Source: CAZQRP01 sp964596125
GTDB lineage: Bacteria; Chloroflexota; Dehalococcoidia; GIF9; UBA5629
DNA: 64,000 bases
Direction of reading: 5' to 3'
Assembly: GCA_964596125.1 (NCBI GenBank)
Contig: CAZQRP010000015.1
Location: 1 to 64,000 of the forward strand
The position numbers were made by a program, and so were the translations under genes. Below are positions 36,842 to 44,982 of this stretch, piece after piece. A model generated the notes under the pieces. That model worked only from the letters and a program-made list of their open reading frames with translations, ran no database searches and was not told the DNA's origin. Every line of letters begins with the position of its first letter. The stretch's first letter is position 1.

Positions 36842-37624
36842 ATGGCAGAAATGTTACTGGAGGTTCGCGATATTCATCTTAGTTTCGGTGGGCTTGTTGC
36901 CTTGAACGGCATAGACCTGAAGGTATACCAGGAAGAGATCTTTGGCTTAGTAGGACCTAATGGAGCAGGTAAGACCTGCCTCCTTAATATCATCAGTGGC
37001 GTATATAAACCTGACAGGGGTTCAGTCATTTACCAGGGTAAAGATATCACCGGACTTCCTCCTAATAAGTCACCTGGAATCGGCATTGCCCGCACCTTTC
37101 AACTGGTAGAACTATTCAAAAGTATGAATGTACTGGACAACATCCTTCTGGGGTGTCACTCCAAGATGCGGGGAAATGTCTTTACCGGCAGTATCTTTTG
37201 GGGTCTGGGGCAGAAGGAGGAAGTGCGTTTTAGAGAAAAAGTGGAAAGGGTGATTGAATTTTTAGAACTGGAGCGTTACCGCCGTGTTCCGGTAGGAGGG
37301 CTGCCCTTCGGTATCCAGAAATTGGTAGGAGTAGCCCGGGCTTTGGCAATGGAGCCCAGGATTCTGCTGTTAGACGAGCCTTCTTCAGGGATGAACCGCC
37401 AGGAGAAAGAGGACCTGGCCCGTTTTATGCTGCGTATTAAGTACGAACTGGGTGTTCCTATGATCTGGGTCGAACATGATATGAAGATGATCGCTGACTT
37501 AACTGACAGGCTTGCGGTCTTTCATTATGGCAGGAAGATTGCTGATGGGAGTACTGAGGATGTGATGAACCATCCGGATGTACTACAGGCATATTTGGGG
37601 ACAGCAGCCGGGGTTAATCAGTAA
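36842..37624 (+). CDS. livG: ABC transporter ATP-binding protein, LivG type
   Basis: 260-residue ATPase with LivG features: Walker A GPNGAGKTC, GIARTFQLVELFKSMNVLDNILLG, Walker B ILLLDEPSSGMN and the H-loop WVEHDM. The signature motif reads LPFGIQ in place of LSGGQ/LPYGQQ, a drift common in LivG but further than usual here. The ATG at 36842 gives MAEMLLEVRD; a GTG at 36830 would overlap livF. Last gene of the long plus-strand run, followed by a terminator. Confidence 0.9.
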   Translation: MAEMLLEVRDIHLSFGGLVALNGIDLKVYQEEIFGLVGPNGAGKTCLLNIISGVYKPDRGSVIYQGKDITGLPPNKSPGIGIARTFQLVELFKSMNVLDNILLGCHSKMRGNVFTGSIFWGLGQKEEVRFREKVERVIEFLELERYRRVPVGGLPFGIQKLVGVARALAMEPRILLLDEPSSGMNRQEKEDLARFMLRIKYELGVPMIWVEHDMKMIADLTDRLAVFHYGRKIADGSTEDVMNHPDVLQAYLGTAAGVNQ

Positions 37625-37672
37625 ATACAGGTCTATAATCTGTACTCTGTTTTCACTTTATCTTACAAAGAG

Positions 37673-37706
37673 AGACCACCTGGATTGCCGGGTGGTCTTT
37701 TCTTTT
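37673..37706 (+). terminator. rho-independent terminator after the liv operon
   Basis: AGACCACC and GGTGGTCT form an 8-bp stem with a 10-base loop, followed by TTTTCTTTT. It separates the plus-strand liv genes from the convergent minus-strand hydroxylase D operon and may serve both. Confidence 0.85.
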
Positions 37707-37768
37707 CCCGATAGTTCCTCTGACAGAGGATTAGAAAAAAGTCCTCTTCATTGAATACGTTATGCTGC

Positions 37769-38233
37769 TTATACCTTTTTCGATGCTGCCGCTATAGCTT
37801 CAACGATCTTGGTATATCCGGTACAGCGGCAGAGGTTTCCGGAGATCCCTCTTTTTATTTCCTCATCGGTTGGATTTGGATTCTCGTCCAGCATTGCCTT
37901 GGCTGAGAGTATCATTCCCGGAGTACAGAAGCCGCACTGAATGGCACCATGCTGAACAAAGGACTCTTGAAGTGGGTGAAGCTCTCTGCCTTTAGCCAGT
38001 CCTTCGATAGTAAGAATATCCCGTCCCTGAGCGTCCAGAGCCAGGACCAGGCAGGAGAGGACCGGTTTACCATCCATAATAACGGTACAGGTACCACAAC
38101 TGCCGTCGTCGCATGCCTTTTTCGCTCCGGTAAAGCCGATATCTTCCCTCAGGACCTCAAGCAGGGTTTTACTTGGATCAATTGCCACTTCATAAAAATC
38201 ACCGTTCACCTTCAGCTTAATTAGCTTTTTCAT
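37769..38233 (-). CDS. hcrC: molybdenum hydroxylase 2x[2Fe-2S] subunit, set D (HcrC-like)
   Basis: 154-residue iron-sulfur subunit with CDDGSCGTC plus LSC, then CGFCTPGM and CRCTGY for the two clusters. It is the last gene of the set D operon, after the MoaD-like gene. By its partner's [4Fe-4S] insertion I read the complex as 4-hydroxybenzoyl-CoA reductase-like, so this would be the gamma subunit. On its own it cannot be told from the other three small subunits. Confidence 0.85.
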   Translation of the reverse strand: MKKLIKLKVNGDFYEVAIDPSKTLLEVLREDIGFTGAKKACDDGSCGTCTVIMDGKPVLSCLVLALDAQGRDILTIEGLAKGRELHPLQESFVQHGAIQCGFCTPGMILSAKAMLDENPNPTDEEIKRGISGNLCRCTGYTKIVEAIAAASKKV

Positions 38234-38264
38234 ACGGTAGCCTCCTCTAGAAAATTGAATAGCT

Positions 38265-38555
38265 TCAACCGCCTCCCAGCACGTCCATCCAGTATATTAT
38301 TGTTACCAGGTCTCCGTCTTTCAACTCGGTTTCAAGACCTTTGGGTAAATATTCGAGTGCGGTCTGGGTAACATGGATTGAATATTCATCGGGGTCTATC
38401 TGATCGGAATCAGGGTTGATGAATCTGGTTTCATCATGGCATCTCTTTGCCAGGTCCTGTAACAGGTCCCTTACGGTTGAGCCTTTCCTTAAATTGATGT
38501 ACCCTTGATTCGATACACCGTCTATATAGAAGTTGGTGTTCAAGGTAATCTTCAC
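38265..38555 (-). CDS. MoaD/ThiS-like beta-grasp protein
   Basis: 96-residue small protein ending in WMDVLGGG. The C-terminal Gly-Gly and the pattern (GSTVRDLLQDLAKR, then LKDGDLVTIIYWMDVLGGG) match the MoaD/ThiS sulfur-carrier fold, in which the tail is adenylated and thiocarboxylated. It sits between the Mo subunit (10 bases away) and the 2Fe-2S subunit genes, an unusual place. It could supply sulfur for the molybdopterin or the Mo=S ligand of this enzyme, or act elsewhere. No MoeB/ThiF or MoaE is in the window. The fold call rests on the tail and size. Confidence 0.7.
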   Translation of the reverse strand: MKITLNTNFYIDGVSNQGYINLRKGSTVRDLLQDLAKRCHDETRFINPDSDQIDPDEYSIHVTQTALEYLPKGLETELKDGDLVTIIYWMDVLGGG

Positions 38556-38565
38556 GGTTTACTCC

Positions 38566-40833
38566 TTAGTTTGTGGTCTTCTTAAGCGCATAAATTACCT
38601 TATCAAAGGTCATGGGAAAGTCGTTGACCCTAACTCCAACTGCGTTGTAAATGGCGTTGGCTATGGCTGCCGGTCCGGTACAGGTGAGGGGCTCGCCGAC
38701 ATCCTTGCCGCCGAAAGGACCTTCCGGATCTGCGGACTGGACAAATATTGAGTTTACTCTGGGCATTTCCAGCGGTGAGACCAGTCTGTAATTTAAGAGG
38801 GATGGATTCATCATCTGCCCGTTGTCCAGTAGGTACTCCTCGGTCATTGCCTGTCCCTGTGCCATGTGGACTTGACCTTCTAACTGGCCTTCTGAGTCCA
38901 TGGGATTAATGATAATACCGCCGTCGTGTGCAGCCCATGTTTCGACAACTTTTACCCGGCCGGTATCGGTGTCCACCTCCACTTCGGCTATCTGAGCCCC
39001 GAAGCTGTAAGAAGGGTTCTCCCTGCTTATCCCGGTCCAGAAGTCAATATATTCGCTTGGTGGGGTATAGGAGCCTACGCCCATAATGGGTTTACCGTTA
39101 ATCAGCCCTTCGGCAATTATTTCGTTATAGGAAAGTCCTTTCTCGATTTTTCCTTTAATATAGACCCGTTTATCTTTAACCTCCAGGTTTTCTGGTTTTG
39201 CCTCCAGTCTCTCTGCTGCGAGCTGCAGGAGTTGGCGTTTGGCATCGGCGGCAGCAAGCTTGACCGCATTTCCGGTGACGAAACACAGAGCCATAGTGTA
39301 GCTGCCGGCATCCTGAGGACTGCTCTCCGAGTCAGCTACCGGCACCTTGATGTCATCGACATTCAAACCCAGCTCCTCTGCTGCGATCTGTGCCAGCATG
39401 GTTTTCGTTCCCTGACCATTCTCCACTGCACCGGTGTGCAGGGTGACTGCGCCGTCGTAATTGAATTTCACGATGGCCGCGGAACAATAGATAGGGCTGA
39501 GCTTAACGCTCGACATCCCGTTGTAGCAGGCTATGCCTATGCCACGGTTCTTTGGCAGCTTACCGTATTTTTCCTTCCACCCGGAGCTTTCGGCGACTCT
39601 GCGGATGCACTCACTGAGCTCACACGTGGTAACTCTGGATGTATCGGGAAGCAGTTCGCCCGGTTGTAAAGCATTCTTTAATCGTATCTCTATCGGATCG
39701 ATGTCCAGCGCTTCGGCTATCATATCCATTTGCTGCTCTGCGGCAAAGCGTACATGGACCCTGCCGTGACCCCGCATTGCTCCGGCTATCGGCGTGTTGG
39801 TATAGATGGCGTAACATTCGTATCTCATGTTGGGGACCCGGTATACCTTGAAGATTCCCGAAGCCCCGAGGTAGGCCGAGTTCAGTCCGGTGGCAAAGGC
39901 CGAACCGGTATCGCTGAGGATGCGGCAGTTTACCGCTACTATGGTGCCGTCCTTCTTCACTCCTGTCTTAAGCTCCATAATCATAGAATGCCTGCGCCGC
40001 GTGCCGGTAAATACCTCTTCTCTGCTATAGGTTATTTTCACCGGTCTACCGCTCTTGATAGAGAGGAGGCTGGCGCAGAAGTCACAGGGGAACATGTCTA
40101 CCTTGCCGCCGAAGGCCCCACCCTCACATGGTGATATCACCCGTATCTGGCTCTCCGGCATATCGAGCGCCCTGGCAAGCATTCGCTGCTTGACGAAGGG
40201 AGACATGCTGGGCGACCATACGGTAAGCTTTCCCGAAGCGTCTGATACCGCCAGGGCTGTGTGGGGTTCCATCTGGCAGTGGGCTTGGCCAAGAGCGGTG
40301 AATCTGTCTTCCCGCACATAGTCTGATTCTTCGAAACCCTTGCTTACGTTCCCATGCTCGAACACTACATGGCCTGCGTCGTTCTTCGGTTTGTCCTCGT
40401 GAACTAAGGGAGCATCATCTCTGAAAGCGTCCTCTATGGTGAATACAGCCGGGAGTTTTTCATACTCTACACGTATCAATTCCAGGGCTTCTTCCGCTGT
40501 GGCGTCATCTACTGCGGCAACTGCGGCTACCTCGTCCCCGATGTACCTTACTTTATCCACGGCTATGGGGTACTGGTCCCTGGTCCTGCGCCACATGCCG
40601 TATTTCTTCTGGACGATATCCTTGCCGGTTATAACCGCCTTGACACCGACCAGTCTCTCGGCACGGCTGGTATCTATGCTGATGATTCTGGCGTGGGGTA
40701 GGGGGCTTCGTAAAATCTTGCCGCATAACATTCCCGGTAGTGCCATGTCATCGACATACTTCATTTCACCGGTGGCTTTGCTTCTGCCTTCTATCCTGGT
40801 TACCCGTTTGCCTATTACAGCATGTTCTTTCAT
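38566..40833 (-). CDS. hcrA: molybdenum hydroxylase large subunit, set D (4-hydroxybenzoyl-CoA reductase-like alpha)
   Basis: 755-residue Mo subunit with hammerhead domain, cofactor loops EGGAFGGK and VENGQGTKT, and the active-site Glu in KDVGEPLT. The length is close to that of known 4-hydroxybenzoyl-CoA reductase alpha subunits. That enzyme removes a phenolic hydroxyl reductively, the reverse sense of ordinary molybdenum hydroxylases. The assignment to this group comes mainly from the partner FAD subunit. Operon order FAD, Mo, MoaD-like, 2Fe-2S differs from the other sets. Confidence 0.82.
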   Translation of the reverse strand: MKEHAVIGKRVTRIEGRSKATGEMKYVDDMALPGMLCGKILRSPLPHARIISIDTSRAERLVGVKAVITGKDIVQKKYGMWRRTRDQYPIAVDKVRYIGDEVAAVAAVDDATAEEALELIRVEYEKLPAVFTIEDAFRDDAPLVHEDKPKNDAGHVVFEHGNVSKGFEESDYVREDRFTALGQAHCQMEPHTALAVSDASGKLTVWSPSMSPFVKQRMLARALDMPESQIRVISPCEGGAFGGKVDMFPCDFCASLLSIKSGRPVKITYSREEVFTGTRRRHSMIMELKTGVKKDGTIVAVNCRILSDTGSAFATGLNSAYLGASGIFKVYRVPNMRYECYAIYTNTPIAGAMRGHGRVHVRFAAEQQMDMIAEALDIDPIEIRLKNALQPGELLPDTSRVTTCELSECIRRVAESSGWKEKYGKLPKNRGIGIACYNGMSSVKLSPIYCSAAIVKFNYDGAVTLHTGAVENGQGTKTMLAQIAAEELGLNVDDIKVPVADSESSPQDAGSYTMALCFVTGNAVKLAAADAKRQLLQLAAERLEAKPENLEVKDKRVYIKGKIEKGLSYNEIIAEGLINGKPIMGVGSYTPPSEYIDFWTGISRENPSYSFGAQIAEVEVDTDTGRVKVVETWAAHDGGIIINPMDSEGQLEGQVHMAQGQAMTEEYLLDNGQMMNPSLLNYRLVSPLEMPRVNSIFVQSADPEGPFGGKDVGEPLTCTGPAAIANAIYNAVGVRVNDFPMTFDKVIYALKKTTN

Positions 40834-40876
40834 AGCTTTGTTACCTCCAGAATTATGGCTTGACCAACTTAGAAAC

Positions 40877-41878
40877 CTAGCTTGACCTGGCTGCCTTTAC
40901 AGCATCTCTGATTGCCCGTCTGGTAAAGACCTTGAACATCTCTCTCCGGTAAGCCACGGGTGTCTCGATAGGTACAATGGGGCCGGCATTCTTCACCGCT
41001 GTTTCCGCTGCCTCCTCTATCAGCCTGTCATCGATCTCCTTACCCCTGATTACCTTCTCCGCTTTTACTGCCCTGACCGGGGCACAGGATGTACCGCCAA
41101 GTGCTATCCTGGCTCCAGAGCAGGTCTGCTTTTTGGAGTCCAGTGTGATAACGGCAGCCACACTTACAATGGCGAAGTTTATTGCTTCCCTTTGTGAGTG
41201 TTTCAGGTAGACTCCTCCGGTATGAGGCGGCTGATTCGGCAACTGGACCTCGACAATGATTTCATCGATGCCAAGTGAGACTGGCGTTGCACCAAGCCCG
41301 GTATAAAGCTGTTCCAGATCGATGGTCCTGTCTCCGCTCAGACTGGTTATCTTTATCCTGGCTCCCAGAGCTATCAGGGCCGGGACTGTATCCGCAAGGA
41401 ACAGGGAATGGCAGGCATCCCCTCCCTTGACGACGTGGCAGCGATCTCCCCCGGCTTTGAAACAGGCTGGTCGGGCCTGTCTCCAGTAGGAGGACTGATT
41501 ATAGTACCAGCATCTGGTTTCCAGGCAAATATTGCCCGCTATTGTTCCCATGCTGCGGACTTGCGGCGACGCCACTTTACCGGCAGCCTGGGCAAGGATA
41601 GGAAACCTTTCGCGGACCACGGTCGAAGTCTCCAGCGCATGAAGCATGGTGACAGCTCCGATCGATATACCCTGTCCGTTACTACCGGCGATATAGTCCA
41701 GGTCTGGAATTCTCTTGATATTGATAAGACAGGAGGAACCTGCTGTTCTTTGTGTCATTCTGACCAGCAGGTCGGTGCCGCCGGCTAGTACCTTTGCTTT
41801 CCCCTTATATCGGGAGAGCAGGGAGACGGCCTCCTCAAGAGATGTTGGCTCGAAGTATTCAAAGTTTGGCAACCGCAT
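40877..41878 (-). CDS. hcrB: FAD subunit with extra [4Fe-4S] insertion, set D (4-hydroxybenzoyl-CoA reductase beta-like)
   Basis: 333-residue FAD subunit, about 40 longer than those of sets A-C. FAD motifs are VLAGGTDLLVRM and MGTIAGNIC. Directly after the second motif comes an insertion with Cys123, Cys139, Cys147 and Cys156, in the context TRCWYYNQS...GGDRCHV...GDACHS. In Thauera 4-hydroxybenzoyl-CoA reductase the beta-subunit cluster ligands are, from memory, Cys122, 138, 146 and 155, exactly the same spacing. The cluster extends the electron path so that low-potential electrons reach the Mo site for dehydroxylation. First gene of the set D operon. Confidence 0.88.
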   Translation of the reverse strand: MRLPNFEYFEPTSLEEAVSLLSRYKGKAKVLAGGTDLLVRMTQRTAGSSCLINIKRIPDLDYIAGSNGQGISIGAVTMLHALETSTVVRERFPILAQAAGKVASPQVRSMGTIAGNICLETRCWYYNQSSYWRQARPACFKAGGDRCHVVKGGDACHSLFLADTVPALIALGARIKITSLSGDRTIDLEQLYTGLGATPVSLGIDEIIVEVQLPNQPPHTGGVYLKHSQREAINFAIVSVAAVITLDSKKQTCSGARIALGGTSCAPVRAVKAEKVIRGKEIDDRLIEEAAETAVKNAGPIVPIETPVAYRREMFKVFTRRAIRDAVKAARSS

Positions 41879-42285
41879 TTTTCCTCTCCTTTCTTTGAAG
41901 CAAGCTTGCCCGGGGCTGTGAATCTATATGGATGATCTGGCGTTTATTAAAAACACCCGTTCCTGGGGAATTTTCCAGTTGCATAACGGAGTCCATATAT
42001 CCGGTCAATTAAAATCTTCTCTGAGTCCTGGTCGCTTAACTACGTAGTATGCTTTTGTACTGGCTGACACAGGAGTTGTCGCTTCAAAATACCACCTTAT
42101 GGCACAAAGACTCTCTTCGACAGAACTGTGCCCGGACCTTTATTCTCAACAGGCTGCACGGCAGGAAGCCGGCTTTCCTCGATTGATAACAAGGGTGAGT
42201 ATATTTTACTAGATTCCATGCATTTGTCAATACTGCTTGCCATGCGTAACGGTAATAGGGTAAGCTTAACACTGGTTTATTCGGG
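41879..42285. other. divergent intergenic region
   Basis: About 400 bases between the divergent hydroxylase D operon and the acyl-CoA synthetase subunit gene. It must hold both promoters. I see no strong consensus boxes, no RNA gene and no credible small gene. Confidence 0.4.
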
Positions 42286-43698
42286 ATGAGTGCAGTATCA
42301 GGACATGAGTTAGACCACGTCTTTTATCCTGCTTCGGTAGCAGTGATCGGGGCGTCAACCGATTTTAAGCGGCTGGGCTACCACTGTATGAACAGCCTGA
42401 TAATGGGCCGTTTCCCCGGGGAGATATATCCCATTCACCCCAGCCTGCAGGAGGTTAGTGGCTTTAAGGTATATCCCTCGGTAACGCAGGTGCCGGGTAA
42501 GATTGACCTGGCTATCGTTGCGGTACGCACCTCCCTGGTCCCCTCCGTGCTGCATGAATGTGTAGAAAAGGGTATCAAAGGAATTGTCCTCATCACTGCC
42601 GGTTTTAAGGAGATCGAGGACAAAGCCGGAGCCGAGCTGCAGGATGAAATTGCGGCTATCGCTAATAGGTCGAATATAAAAATAATCGGCCCGAACACGT
42701 TTGGACTGGTCAATTTATCTGCCGGTCTCAATGCCTCGTTCACCCCGGAGTTCTCGCTGACATCAAAAGGTGATATAAGCCTGGTAAGTCAGAGCGGTGG
42801 CTTCTGTCATCTCATAGCGCCGATGGCAATGGCCGAGAATGTGGGCTTAAGTAAAATCATTGGGATCGGTAACAGGTGTACTATCGATTTTGCGGATATA
42901 CTGGGATACCTGGCGGATGATACTGATACGAACGTGATAATGATGTACGTGGAGGGGATTGACGATGCCCGCTCGCTGTTTGAAGCCGCTCGCAGGGTAA
43001 TCGCCCGGAAGCCGGTTGTCGCAATCAAGGCAGGCAGTTTCAGGTCGAAAGATGAGGCTGCCTACTCTCATACCGGTTCCCTGGCCGGACGCAGCGAAAT
43101 TTATACTGCTGCCTTCGAACAGGCCGGTATTATAGTATCGGACGACTCTACCGGTCTGCTGGATGTAGCGAAAGCACTGTCACAATGCCCTCTGCCCGCA
43201 GGGAACAGGGTAGCTGTCCTTACCGGGCAGGCGGGCCCGGGTATAATAATGAGCGACATCTGCGAGCAGCAGGGGCTGGCGATAGCTGAGTTTTCGGAGG
43301 AAACAACCGGGCAGATACATGGCCTGCTGCCTCCAATGGCGATACGGTCGAACCCTGTTGACATGGGACCTGCCTGGTATGACTGGGAAACGACCAGGAA
43401 GGTCATTGAGGTCATTCTGGCTGATAAAAATACAGACAGCCTGCTGTTATATTCGGCATATGCCTCAGCGAATAGACCTCTGCTGGCTGAGATAACCGGC
43501 CTGTTGGAGGAGCGGGGTAAGCTAAAACCTGTCATGTGTTGTTTCCCGTCTCCAACCGGGATATGGACTGAAGAGAAGCAGCAGCTCAGAGAGAGGGGCG
43601 TGGTGGTATACCCGACCCCGGAGAGAGCGGCTAAAGCCCTGGTCGGGCTGGTAAAACGGACGTATCATCTATCGCGGATTCAGCACGGAAATCGTTGA
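42286..43698 (+). CDS. NDP-forming acyl-CoA synthetase, alpha-type subunit
   Basis: 470-residue protein with a CoA-binding Rossmann domain (SVAVIGAST near residue 20), a succinyl-CoA ligase-like domain (LVSQSGGF) and the phosphohistidine region YSHTGSLAG with His262. This is the alpha half of ADP-forming acetyl/acyl-CoA synthetase, which makes ATP from acyl-CoA or the reverse. The ATP-grasp beta domain, often fused, is absent and no beta gene is adjacent, so the partner must be elsewhere. Divergent from hydroxylase D; it may recover energy from, or activate, aromatic acids. Confidence 0.87.
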   Translation: MSAVSGHELDHVFYPASVAVIGASTDFKRLGYHCMNSLIMGRFPGEIYPIHPSLQEVSGFKVYPSVTQVPGKIDLAIVAVRTSLVPSVLHECVEKGIKGIVLITAGFKEIEDKAGAELQDEIAAIANRSNIKIIGPNTFGLVNLSAGLNASFTPEFSLTSKGDISLVSQSGGFCHLIAPMAMAENVGLSKIIGIGNRCTIDFADILGYLADDTDTNVIMMYVEGIDDARSLFEAARRVIARKPVVAIKAGSFRSKDEAAYSHTGSLAGRSEIYTAAFEQAGIIVSDDSTGLLDVAKALSQCPLPAGNRVAVLTGQAGPGIIMSDICEQQGLAIAEFSEETTGQIHGLLPPMAIRSNPVDMGPAWYDWETTRKVIEVILADKNTDSLLLYSAYASANRPLLAEITGLLEERGKLKPVMCCFPSPTGIWTEEKQQLRERGVVVYPTPERAAKALVGLVKRTYHLSRIQHGNR

Positions 43699-43770
43699 AT
43701 ACAACAACCTGGAACATTGCGGTAGAAAAATCCGCTCTTTCTCATGGTAGTGTTGCATTGTGATAGGGGC

Positions 43771-43799
43771 TTGACACATTCTCTTATGAAGCATATTAT
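43771..43799 (+). promoter_or_regulatory. sigma70-type promoter
   Basis: TTGACA at 43771-43776 and TATTAT at 43794-43799 with a 17-base spacer, about 40 bases before the start of the small gene at 43837. Confidence 0.65.
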
Positions 43800-43836
43800 A
43801 ATCAGTATTAATAAGGAAAAGGTTGGAGGTCGTAAG

Positions 43837-44160
43837 ATGGCAAATGATAAATGGTTGCCTGAGCCATATTCAGAGCAGGAATTGCTTTCTTTTGACCGGC
43901 TGAAGCGGGCGGTTATGAATAGGGTTCTTAATAAGGCGGAAGCCATGATGGAAGAAGAGTTTCCACTGAGTCCCGACAGGACGACGGAAGTAGTGAGAGA
44001 GGAATGGATGAGAGCCAAGGATGCGGTGAAGAACTCTCCGGCAGCCCGGGAGGCATATCGTAAATATTTAGAGGCGCATATTAGCGACCAGGTGGACACA
44101 ATGATAAAGACCGACAAGGCAGAACTGGGGGCAATGGGGGTTGTTGAAAAAAGTATCTAG
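43837..44160 (+). CDS. conserved-looking small hypothetical protein
   Basis: 107 residues, highly charged and mostly helical (MANDKWLPEPYSEQEL..., ERAK-rich middle), with no signal peptide or membrane segment. I do not recognise the family. It is credible as a gene because a strong promoter lies upstream, GGAGG is well placed before the ATG, and a terminator follows. Confidence 0.65.
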   Translation: MANDKWLPEPYSEQELLSFDRLKRAVMNRVLNKAEAMMEEEFPLSPDRTTEVVREEWMRAKDAVKNSPAAREAYRKYLEAHISDQVDTMIKTDKAELGAMGVVEKSI

Positions 44161-44191
44161 GGTGAGTATACGATAAAGCTGATTTGATACT

Positions 44192-44229
44192 GGGGAGGGG
44201 CTTGTGAAATCCTCTCCTCTTTTGTTTCC
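44192..44229 (+). terminator. rho-independent terminator
   Basis: GGGGAGG and CCTCTCC form a 7-bp stem (one G-T pair) followed by TCTTTTGTTT, just after the hypothetical gene ending at 44160. Confidence 0.75.
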
Positions 44230-44271
44230 GGACTTGCAGGGCTGAGTCCATAGTAACAGAAGGTTGGGATT

Positions 44272-44457
44272 ATGGAGCAACTGGAAAAACGATTGGAAAT
44301 GTTAGACCAGCGTCTGGATAATATCGATTCTGTGGTGACCGCCCTGGTGGAGCGGGTAATGAAGCAGCCTGTCACCATTGAAGTTACCTGTCCCAAGTGC
44401 GGCAGTGGTATACAAATCATGGTAACGAGCAGCGCTAAAACGATCAGCAGGAAGTGA
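44272..44457 (+). CDS. small coiled-coil protein with CPKCG half zinc ribbon
   Basis: 61 residues. The first 30 form a heptad-like helix (MEQLEKRLEMLDQRLDNID), then VTCPKCGSGIQI supplies one CxxC pair. A full zinc site would need two chains, so a dimer through the coiled coil is plausible. GAAGGTTGGG lies before the ATG and a terminator follows. Function unknown. Confidence 0.55.
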   Translation: MEQLEKRLEMLDQRLDNIDSVVTALVERVMKQPVTIEVTCPKCGSGIQIMVTSSAKTISRK

Positions 44458-44505
44458 GCTGCCTTCCGGCAGGGCTGTAGAAATTTTTAAAGTTGCAGTA
44501 ATGAT

Positions 44506-44533
44506 GAGGGATGGGAAATGCCCTCTTTTTTTT
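44506..44533 (+). terminator. rho-independent terminator
   Basis: GAGGG and CCCTC pair around a 10-base loop and are followed by eight T. It closes the small coiled-coil gene. Confidence 0.75.
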
Positions 44534-44625
44534 CGCCTTATGACTGCATAGTATCCATAGAAGGTTACGTTGTGTACCGGCTTCCGGATGAATGGTCAAC
44601 GGGCCGTGTATTCCGCCTAGTGTGC

Positions 44626-44654
44626 TTGACCGCTCCCTGGAGCATTGATACAAT
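44626..44654 (+). promoter_or_regulatory. promoter of the tRNA-Val gene
   Basis: TTGACC at 44626-44631 and TACAAT at 44649-44654 are 17 bases apart, and the tRNA begins ten bases later, as expected for a tRNA promoter. Confidence 0.75.
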
Positions 44655-44664
44655 GCAGTAGCAC

Positions 44665-44741
44665 GGGCGGTTAGCTCAGTTGGTTAGAGCGTTGCGTTGA
44701 CATCGCAGAGGTCGATGGTTCGAGTCCATTACCGCCCACCA
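44665..44741 (+). tRNA. tRNA-Val (anticodon GAC)
   Basis: 77 bases with a complete cloverleaf: acceptor GGGCGGT/ACCGCCC, D-arm GCTC/GAGC, anticodon stem and loop TTGACAT giving GAC, and T-arm with TTCGAGT. Discriminator A is followed by an encoded CCA. Its 3' half matches the att-like repeats further on, and a recombinase pseudogene follows at once, so it is a likely integration site. Confidence 0.97.
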
Positions 44742-44839
44742 CCGCACTGGTTTACCTAACGAACAAACTTCTTCTGACATCCGTTTATGTCTTCAAAATC
44801 CTGTCTTATCAGATAGTTCCCTTATTGCTTCGGGGAAGC

Positions 44840-44900
44840 TCGAAGGGGCTTGCCCCGTCGAAACACACAATAAACCCCTTCCCTGTGACCAGGGAGGGGG
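44840..44900. repeat. REP-like palindromic element
   Basis: Two adjacent inverted repeats: TCGAAGGGGC/GCCCCGTCGA around TT (44840-44861) and CCCCTTCCCTG/CAGGGAGGGGG around TGAC (44875-44900). GC-rich back-to-back hairpins between a tRNA and a recombinase look like a dispersed extragenic repeat; only one copy is in the window. Confidence 0.5.
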
Positions 44901-44982
44901 CAGGGGATGGGTAGATACTGAAGAGATACCTCTTTTCGACCTTGTAGTGACCCTATTGGGTGCGGAAGGAAAACGTCGTATA

